A program made the position numbers and the translations under genes. The notes beneath the pieces are model-generated. The model saw nothing but the letters and a program-made list of their open reading frames with translations. It did not search any database and was not told the DNA's origin. 64,000 nt of DNA from Vulcanococcus sp. (lineage in GTDB: Bacteria > Cyanobacteriota > Cyanobacteriia > PCC-6307 > Cyanobiaceae), in the NCBI GenBank assembly GCA_019264575.1, contig JAHUZV010000019.1, forward strand, positions 1 to 64,000, written 5' to 3'. The number at the start of each line of letters is the position of its first letter. Positions within the stretch are counted from its first letter, which is position 1. Below are positions 58,305-64,000 of the stretch, piece after piece.

Positions 58305-59491
58305 CGCTCCTGCCTGGAGAGTGCATCCATCAAGCGCTCGGCTTGGGGGGTATGAATGTTGACGGCGCCCACCAGAACAGCTGAACCCCGCCGATCGATC
58401 AGGTTTGCGATCGTTTCGAGTAGGGTGGAACCATTGGCCTGCTTGAGCGCGCTGCTGTTTCCGCAATGCACCACGCGGCAGCTCGTGGAGGAGGTAAGCC
58501 GGCTGACTTCTTTCTCGTAGTCTCCGAAGGTGATGATGGCTTCAAATTGAAGTTGCAGTGAGAGTTGCGTGAACAGTTCTACTCTCGATGGTCGATCGTG
58601 CCGATTGTTGAGAATGACGATCCTCTGGCTATCAGGATGGATGCTGAAGATTCGCTGGCATAAGTCCACGAAGCTCTCGCGATCATTCACGGCAAAGAGG
58701 TTGGCCCAGTGAATCGTTTTCGTATTCCGCTTTAGTGTGGTTAGGCACAGTGCCCCTGGATCGGGCTCGGCTACTTGCATGGCTCGCAATGCACGGTCTT
58801 TGGAGAGGCCGATCCGATCGGCTATTGCATAGCCAATGGCTACATTGTCTTCAATCGCGAAATGATTAAATCCTTTGAGCTCCTCCTTGTTAATGCTGCT
58901 GCCATCAACAGTCACGAGCTGAGTGCCGCGCTCCTTTGCCCTGTTTTTCAAGATGGCCTGGAGTGTTGGGTTCTGCTCTGCGGTGATCAGGATGCCATCG
59001 TGTGGAATAAATCTCGCCAGGGATTGGGCGATCTCCTCGAGTGTTTCGCCCAGATAGTCGGTGTGATCCAATCGGACGTTGGTGAGAACGCCGATCCCGG
59101 ATTGCATCACCTTCTGCTCCAGCCATTCGCCGTAAATTGGATTTACGGCCATGCATTCCATCACGGCAGCTTCTGCGCCTTCGTCGCTGAATTGTTTGAG
59201 GATTCTCACCTGTTCATTGACGTTGGCCATCCCCTTGCGACGGACGCTGATTTCGCTGCCATCCGGTAACAGGATTCTTGCTGCGCTCCCGGTTGTTTTG
59301 CCAAAGGTTCGATAGCCCTGCTCCCGGAGCACGGCCGCGATGTAACGCGTTGTTGTTGATTTTCCTCTGATGCCATTCACATGGACACGCCAACGAATCA
59401 GGTCGCGGGCTTGCTTGAATCTTCGGTAGCGTTCAAGAGTGTGGTAGAGGAAGGTGGTAACAACCAGCACATATAGCAGGTAGCTCGTCAA
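58295..59491 (-). CDS. pgsB: PgsB, poly-gamma-glutamate synthase catalytic subunit (Mur-ligase-like)
   Basis: A 398-residue amide ligase of the Mur-ligase superfamily, closely matching Bacillus PgsB/CapB in order: N-terminal membrane anchor (LLYVLVVTTFLYHTL), ATP loop VNGIRGKSTTTRY (38-50), FGKTTGSAARILLPDGSEI, VMECMAVNPIYGEWLEQKVM and NVRLDHTDYLGETLEEIAQS. It would activate the growing chain as an acyl phosphate and add glutamate. The substrate could be another anionic amino acid. ATG at 59491. It is divergent from capA, with 176 bases between. Confidence 0.93.
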   Translation of the reverse strand: MTSYLLYVLVVTTFLYHTLERYRRFKQARDLIRWRVHVNGIRGKSTTTRYIAAVLREQGYRTFGKTTGSAARILLPDGSEISVRRKGMANVNEQVRILKQFSDEGAEAAVMECMAVNPIYGEWLEQKVMQSGIGVLTNVRLDHTDYLGETLEEIAQSLARFIPHDGILITAEQNPTLQAILKNRAKERGTQLVTVDGSSINKEELKGFNHFAIEDNVAIGYAIADRIGLSKDRALRAMQVAEPDPGALCLTTLKRNTKTIHWANLFAVNDRESFVDLCQRIFSIHPDSQRIVILNNRHDRPSRVELFTQLSLQLQFEAIITFGDYEKEVSRLTSSTSCRVVHCGNSSALKQANGSTLLETIANLIDRRGSAVLVGAVNIHTPQAERLMDALSRQERWS

Positions 59492-59597
59492 TGCAGTGCT
59501 GGTGACAAGTGCTTGTTATTGTTCGCTGCCTTATCGGAGTTCAAGGTGTCGTTCTTGTGATCTGCGGGCTGATTGCTGTGGATGTGCATCATCAAGC

Positions 59598-59647
59598 TGT
59601 GATTTGTTGCCAGGCTGATGGTGTGCTTTGTGATTGCTACCAGGCTG
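59598..59647. repeat. Imperfect direct repeat upstream of capA
   Basis: TGTGATTTGTTGCCAGGCTG (59598-59617) and TGTGATTGCTACCAGGCTG (59629-59647) are nearly the same 19-20-base sequence, 31 bases apart, which is three helical turns. They end 21 bases before the capA GTG and lie between divergent pgsB and capA. A tandem binding site for one regulator is possible. Confidence 0.5.
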
Positions 59648-59667
59648 GACTCCCTTGCGGGTGACGG

Positions 59668-61725
59668 GTGATTCGCTGCCTGGTTGCTGTTCTGGTGGTT
59701 GCGATGCCGCTCACGGCTTGCCAATTGCAGGGCGGCTCAGTGACGGGTCGTGTTGTTGATCTCGATGGCAAGCCGATTGCCGCGGTTCAGATTCGCCACG
59801 GTTCACTTCGCACCTCCACCGGGGTTGACGGACGTTTTCGCCTGTCGCTGCCGGCCGGGCCAGGCTGGCTTGAGGCTTCGCGAGCGGGGTATGCCTCGGC
59901 GCTGCGCCCGGTGCAGCCAGGGTTACCCCTCCTGTTGCGTTTGAGCCCGGCTGATTCAGACACCCTTGTGCTCCATGCCGTTGGCGATGTGATGGCTGGG
60001 CGTCGTTTCTTCAGCGGTGATTCGATGACACACCAAGCCCCGCAGCTCCTCCCTGGTGATGGTGTGGCTGCTCACCAGCGATTGCTCCAGGTCGTTCAGC
60101 CGTTGTTGGCCCGAGCAGATATCACGTTGTTGAACCTGGAAAGCCCGCTACTTCCTGATCCTGTGGCAGAGCGTCAAGGCTTCAGGGCAGCTGCCTTTCA
60201 TCCCACAAAGGATTATGTGTTTGCCAGCTCGCTCGCACTCCCGGCGGCTTTGCAACGGGCCGGTGTCGACATGGTTGGTCTGGCTAATAACCACATCTTT
60301 GATGCTCTCGAGTCTGGCTTGACCTCAACACTGGAGACCTTGCAGCTGGCTGGATATCGCCCTGGCACGGGGATGTTTGGGGCTGGATCCACGATGGATC
60401 AGGCCTGGCGACCAGCGGTGCGCAACGTTGGCGGACGGCCGTTGTCCGTGTTGGGTTGCACCACGATTCACGGCAGTCAGCACCCGATCAGTTACGTCGC
60501 TTCTGCTGAGCAATCCAAGGCTGGAGCTGCCCTTTGCGAGGCCAGCCGGCTCAGCGCTGCCGTGCGGGCTGCTCGCGCTCTTGGACCTGTGGTGGTGATG
60601 CTTCACGGGGGGAACGAGTATCAGAGCGAGCCCACTCCACCCATGGCCCAGATGGCGGACGTGGCCCGCCGTGCTGGTGCCACTTTGGTGTTGATTCATC
60701 ACTCCCATGTGCTGGGGGGCTTCCAGTGGGATGGACGCAGCCTCGTGGCCCTGGGGCTTGGCAACTTCCTCTTTGATCAGACCCTCTGGAGCACATTCCC
60801 GTCGCAGTTGCTTGAGGTGCATCTCCACCGAGGCGTGGTGCAGCGGGTGATCGTCTACCCGCTGCTGTTGCATCGCTACCGCCCGCATCCCGCTGCGGGA
60901 GAGCTGGCGGGCTGGATTCTGCGGGGAATCGCGGCCAAAAGTGCTGCCCCTTGGGTGATTCAGGATGATGTGATGGAGCTGGACGTCTCCGCTCAGACAC
61001 AACAGCAGACGCGTTGGCTGTCTGTGGCTGCAGGTTCACAACCTTCTCGGCTTTGGTCGTTCAATTCCCATGCCACGGTGTGTGGTTGGCGCGGGGATGC
61101 GCCTTTGGAGCTGGGGCGTTCGCTGCTGGCGGTTGGCAGCTTTGAGGATCAGCTGGTGGGAGCACGCTCCGGTGAAGGGGTGCTCTGGGCTTTGTTCAAC
61201 AACGATCAGCGGATCGAGCGCAGTGCCGCACGCAGCGGGAGGTATGGGGTGCGCTTGAGGCGTTCTGCCCTGCATCGGCAACCGGTGCTGCTCCGCCCCC
61301 TGCATCGCGTTGCGGTGCAACCGGGGGAACGCCTCACCTTTCTCGCCTGGCTGAGGGGGCCAGCCGGCAGCACGCCACGCGTTCAGATCAGTTGGTATGG
61401 CGCCCTGAGGGGGCCTTCCGTGGCGCGGGTGATGCGCTCGGTTCCATTGCGGACGCACGGACGATGGCAGCCCGTGCGTTTGGATCTCCAGGTGCCGGAG
61501 CATGTTGTGGCGGTCAGTCCTGCCATTGCTCTGGATCCGCCAGGCGCGGGTCAGCAATGGCTTGATCTTGACGATGTGGAGTTGGTGCGCTGGCAGCCAC
61601 CAGGTGAGAGGCGCGAACAGCCGGCGGATTGGCTGCGCAGCCGTGGTGCCGGTTCGCTCTGTCTCAAGCGGCTCCAGTGGCGTGGTCAGGATCCGCAGCC
61701 TCTGGCACTGCAGGCTTGGCCCTGA
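59668..61725 (+). CDS. capA: CapA-family lipoprotein with extra N- and C-terminal domains
   Basis: A 685-residue lipoprotein (lipobox LTAC, Cys18). Residues 24-92 form a carboxypeptidase-regulatory-like beta domain (SVTGRVVDLDGKPIAAVQIR, GVDGRFRLSLPAG). Residues about 99-420 form the CapA/PgsA metallophosphatase-like domain (LHAVGDVMAGRRFF, NLESPLL, GLANNHIFDAL, VVMLHGGNEYQSEP, LVLIHHSHVLGG). Residues about 455-650 look like a jelly-roll beta domain (SFEDQLVGARSGEGVLWALF, LTFLAWLRGPAG). Bacillus PgsA is simpler, so this is a fusion. Role expected in transport or anchoring of the polymer. GTG at 59668. Confidence 0.9.
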   Translation: MIRCLVAVLVVAMPLTACQLQGGSVTGRVVDLDGKPIAAVQIRHGSLRTSTGVDGRFRLSLPAGPGWLEASRAGYASALRPVQPGLPLLLRLSPADSDTLVLHAVGDVMAGRRFFSGDSMTHQAPQLLPGDGVAAHQRLLQVVQPLLARADITLLNLESPLLPDPVAERQGFRAAAFHPTKDYVFASSLALPAALQRAGVDMVGLANNHIFDALESGLTSTLETLQLAGYRPGTGMFGAGSTMDQAWRPAVRNVGGRPLSVLGCTTIHGSQHPISYVASAEQSKAGAALCEASRLSAAVRAARALGPVVVMLHGGNEYQSEPTPPMAQMADVARRAGATLVLIHHSHVLGGFQWDGRSLVALGLGNFLFDQTLWSTFPSQLLEVHLHRGVVQRVIVYPLLLHRYRPHPAAGELAGWILRGIAAKSAAPWVIQDDVMELDVSAQTQQQTRWLSVAAGSQPSRLWSFNSHATVCGWRGDAPLELGRSLLAVGSFEDQLVGARSGEGVLWALFNNDQRIERSAARSGRYGVRLRRSALHRQPVLLRPLHRVAVQPGERLTFLAWLRGPAGSTPRVQISWYGALRGPSVARVMRSVPLRTHGRWQPVRLDLQVPEHVVAVSPAIALDPPGAGQQWLDLDDVELVRWQPPGERREQPADWLRSRGAGSLCLKRLQWRGQDPQPLALQAWP

Positions 61726-61840
61726 GCGCTTGCATTGCAGCCGGGTTACAGCGGGGCCGCATTGATGGCGCCGCAGATTCAGTGCCGCGGGCGATGGATG
61801 GTGCCGGTGCGGATTGGGTGGGACTCGTTTTACTCGAGAC

Positions 61841-63040
61841 ATGCCCGTTCCCGCCAGCCTTGCGGCCATCGTGGAGGCCGCTGATGTGCGCTTCAACGGC
61901 GATCGCCCCTGGGATTTTCGGGTGCACAATCCGCAGTTCTACGGAGCGGTTTTGCAGCACGGCTCGCTGGCGTTGGGCAATGGCTACGTGCGGGGCGATT
62001 GGGATTGTGAACAGCTCGATGAGCTGATCTGCCGGCTGCTGCGCAGTGATGCCAACCGACCCCTCACGCTGCGCTCGCGTCTTGCGGAGCTGGCCCGGAT
62101 CTTGCGCGATCAGCTCAGCAACCCCCAAGCCTTGCGGCGCTCTTTTGTGGTGGGGCGCCGCCATTACGACATCGATCCACGGGTTTACGCCGCGATGTTG
62201 GATCCGCAGATGGTGTACAGCTGCGGCTATTGGCGCCATGCCGAGAGCCTCGCGGATGCCCAGAATCACAAGCTGCGGCTGATTTGCGAAAAGCTGGAGT
62301 TGCGGCCTGGGATGCGCCTGCTGGATGTGGGCTGCGGGTGGGGTTCTCTCGCCGCCTATGCCGCCCGTCACTACGGCGTGGAGGTGGTGGGTATCACCGT
62401 GTCGGCCCAGCAGGCCAGTTGGATCGGTGAGCACCTGGCCGATTTGCCGATCCGGGTGGAATTGTGTGATTACCGCCAGCTGCCTGCGCGCGATCCAGGA
62501 CTGTTTGATCGCATTGCCTCGGTGGGGATGTTTGAGCACGTGGGCCGCCGCAACGACACCACCTTTTTCCGCACGCTCAAACGGCTGCTGCATCCCCATG
62601 GCCTGGCCTTGCTGCACACGATTGGCTCGGCCCGCACCACCAACCGCACCGATCCCTGGATCGATCGCTACATCTTTCCTGGCGGCAGGCTGCCGTCGGC
62701 GCGGCAGCTCACCGACGGCCTTGAGGGGCATTTCTTGATCGAAGACTGGGAAAACTTCGGCTGCGACTACGACCGCACCCTGTTGGCCTGGTGGCAGAAC
62801 TTTGAGCGGGCCTGGCCACGCCTGGAGTGCGATAGCACGCCAGAATTTTTTCGGTTTTGGCGCTATTACCTGCTCAGTTGTGCAGGGTTCTTTCGCTCGC
62901 GCCAGGGTTTGCTCTGGCAGCTGGTGTTGAGCTGCCCTGAGCGTGCGGGTGCCTATCAATCCTGGCGGCCGCACCGTCAGGAGGAGCCCACATTGATGCT
63001 GCAGGACGCCTCGATCCATGGGCAAGCCTGCTCAGCCTGA
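61841..63040 (+). CDS. cfa: Cyclopropane-fatty-acyl-phospholipid synthase family methyltransferase
   Basis: A 399-residue SAM-dependent Cfa-type enzyme: N-terminal lipid-binding part (about 1-110), then the SAM motif RLLDVGCGWGSLAAYAARHY, GVEVVGITVSAQQASWIGEH and FDRIASVGMFEHVGRRNDTT, and RYIFPGGRLPSARQLT in the later fold, typical of cyclopropane synthases. It would methylenate unsaturated acyl chains in membrane lipids, though relatives make other alkyl groups. ATG at 61841; a TTG at 61814 is less likely. It lies just after capA. Confidence 0.93.
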   Translation: MPVPASLAAIVEAADVRFNGDRPWDFRVHNPQFYGAVLQHGSLALGNGYVRGDWDCEQLDELICRLLRSDANRPLTLRSRLAELARILRDQLSNPQALRRSFVVGRRHYDIDPRVYAAMLDPQMVYSCGYWRHAESLADAQNHKLRLICEKLELRPGMRLLDVGCGWGSLAAYAARHYGVEVVGITVSAQQASWIGEHLADLPIRVELCDYRQLPARDPGLFDRIASVGMFEHVGRRNDTTFFRTLKRLLHPHGLALLHTIGSARTTNRTDPWIDRYIFPGGRLPSARQLTDGLEGHFLIEDWENFGCDYDRTLLAWWQNFERAWPRLECDSTPEFFRFWRYYLLSCAGFFRSRQGLLWQLVLSCPERAGAYQSWRPHRQEEPTLMLQDASIHGQACSA

Positions 63041-63092
63041 GCTTGCAATCGCGGATTGGCCGGAGGATTGAGCGCCATCAAGTTCCGCGTCC

Positions 63093-63932
63093 ATGAGTGA
63101 TGCTTTTGGTGACTATCTGCGCAGCATTGGTCGGATCCCTTTGCTCACGGCCCAAGAGGAAGTGCATCTGGGAACGATCGTGAAGGATTGGATGGAAACC
63201 ACCGATCCTTCACCAGCCCTGCAACGGCGCGGCCGCCGCGCCCTGCAGCGCATCGTGACGGCCAATCTTCGCCTGGTGGTGACCGTGGCTCTGCGCTACA
63301 TCCGCCGCCTCAAGCACCTGGCCCATGACCCAATGGATCTGGTGCAGGCGGGCAATCTGGGGCTGCTGCGGGCGGCCGAGAAATACGACCCCACCCGCGG
63401 CTACAAGTTTTCCACCTATGGCTACTGGTGGATTCGCCAGGCGATCAACCGCTATCTGCAGGAGCACAGCGGCAGCATTCGCATTCCGGTGAATCTGGTG
63501 AGCCTGGCCAACCGCGCCGATTCCCTGCAGAGCTTGCGCAGTCAGCCTCTGAGTGTGGATGAGCTGGCCGAGGTGTTGCAGGAATCTCCGCAGCGCTTGC
63601 TGTATGCGATGGCGATCCAGCACCGCAGCAACACGGTTTCGCTCGATCAACAGCTCAACGGCAGCGACGGTGACATGACCCTGCTGGATACCGTGACCGA
63701 TGAGCATCAACCAACGATCGCGGACGACTACCGCTGGATGCACAGCCAACTGCAGCATCTTTCAACGCCGGAGCTCACCGTGATTCAGTTGCGTTACGGC
63801 GAGGAGAAGCAGCGCTCCTTTGCCGAAGTGGCTCGTTTGATCGGCCGCAGCAAGGATCAGGTGCAACGGCTGGAGCGGCATGCGCTCACGAAGTTGCGCC
63901 GCCATCTCACCCCGGCGCTCTTTCCGAATTAA
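63093..63932 (+). CDS. Sigma-70 family RNA polymerase sigma factor
   Basis: A 279-residue sigma factor of the sigma-70 group. Region 1.2 (DAFGDYLRSIGRIPLLTAQE), region 2 (VTANLRLVVTVALRYIRRLK, DLVQAGNLGLLRAAEKYDPT, FSTYGYWWIRQAINRYLQEH), region 3 and a C-terminal region 4 (DQVQRLERHALTKLRRHL) are present; region 1.1 is absent. Region 2.4 reads HSGSIRIPVNL instead of the usual SRTIRLPVH, so promoter recognition may be altered. It resembles cyanobacterial group 2 non-essential sigma factors. ATG at 63093. Confidence 0.94.
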   Translation: MSDAFGDYLRSIGRIPLLTAQEEVHLGTIVKDWMETTDPSPALQRRGRRALQRIVTANLRLVVTVALRYIRRLKHLAHDPMDLVQAGNLGLLRAAEKYDPTRGYKFSTYGYWWIRQAINRYLQEHSGSIRIPVNLVSLANRADSLQSLRSQPLSVDELAEVLQESPQRLLYAMAIQHRSNTVSLDQQLNGSDGDMTLLDTVTDEHQPTIADDYRWMHSQLQHLSTPELTVIQLRYGEEKQRSFAEVARLIGRSKDQVQRLERHALTKLRRHLTPALFPN

Positions 63933-63949
63933 GGGTGGTTGATCAGGCC

Positions 63950-63972
63950 GGGCGACCGCATCGAGGCCGCCC
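63950..63972 (+). terminator. GC-rich stem-loop after the sigma factor
   Basis: GGGCGACC (63950-63957) pairs with GGCCGCCC (63965-63972) through one G-T wobble, with a 7-nt loop, 18 bases after the sigma stop codon. No T-run follows directly. The remaining bases to 64000 show no gene I can support on either strand. Confidence 0.4.
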
Positions 63973-64000
63973 AGCCGTTTCAGCTCAATCAATGCACCAT

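Noticed and set aside
63762..63992. A minus-strand frame beginning MIELKRLGGLDAVARPDQPP at the right edge
   Set aside because: It runs through the end of the sigma factor gene, and I recognise no family. The edge sequence may belong to a gene beyond the window, but that cannot be supported.

Overview
The window looks like chromosome from a GC-rich unicellular picocyanobacterium of the Synechococcus/Cyanobium type. The evidence is photosystem genes (psaM, a psbA), both protochlorophyllide reductases (chlN/chlB/chlL and por), the cyanobacterial alkane pair (aar/ado), cyAbrB, SbtA/SbtB, KtrA/KtrB, a CRR6 homologue and several copies of the HIP1 octamer GCGATCGC. No rRNA, tRNA, CRISPR array, insertion sequence or phage gene was seen. 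The genus is an inference from gene content and order.

Layout. 0.1-2.4 kb: a bicarbonate uptake module (sbtB, sbtA) with a Crp-type regulator, in DNA visibly less GC-rich than its neighbours. 2.6-8.1 kb: a DUF6671 zinc-ribbon protein, a DUF389 membrane protein, a CaCA exchanger, two small proteins and an ammonium transporter with an NtcA-like promoter. 8.1-24.2 kb: a transport-rich block with two tandem mini zinc-ribbon membrane proteins, a SERCA-like P-type ATPase, a four-gene amino-acid ABC transporter whose genes overlap stop-to-start, a CPA2 antiporter, an Rrf2 regulator, an SLC13/RCK permease, a CNNM protein and KtrB/KtrA. 24.3-30.8 kb: chlorophyll synthesis and photosystem I (chlN-chlB-chlL on one strand; psaM, a coiled-coil membrane protein, por and an FAH-family hydrolase on the other). 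30.9-43.9 kb: housekeeping genes including CRR6, a lipoate/octanoate ligase-type protein, an M50 protease, trpF, folE, accA, aar, ado, an S1-type RNA-binding protein, a Tab2 homologue and pgeF. 44.0-52.7 kb: an unusual photolyase/cryptochrome, cyAbrB, a flavoprotein, a di-iron desaturase, a strongly divergent PSII D1 gene, tspO and a phosphoribosyltransferase. 52.7-55.4 kb: a second P-type ATPase resembling Na,K-ATPase. 55.5-61.7 kb: a poly-gamma-glutamate-type polymer locus (HlyD-like adaptor, NlpC/P60-like hydrolase, two-domain PgsC, PgsB, fused CapA lipoprotein). 61.8-63.9 kb: a cyclopropane-fatty-acid synthase and a sigma-70 factor.

The strongest candidate for an undescribed system is the 55.5-61.7 kb locus. 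It combines the PgsB/PgsC/CapA core known from Bacillus with Gram-negative envelope parts and a secreted cysteine peptidase, as if adapted to make, export and trim an anionic gamma-linked polymer or peptide tag in a cyanobacterium. The second is the D1 variant at 50.0-51.1 kb: it keeps the Mn-cluster ligands, YZ and the iron ligands but has changed residues of the QB/bicarbonate (acceptor) side. Start codons were chosen by eye from reading frame, overlap and family N-termini; where two starts are plausible, both are given.
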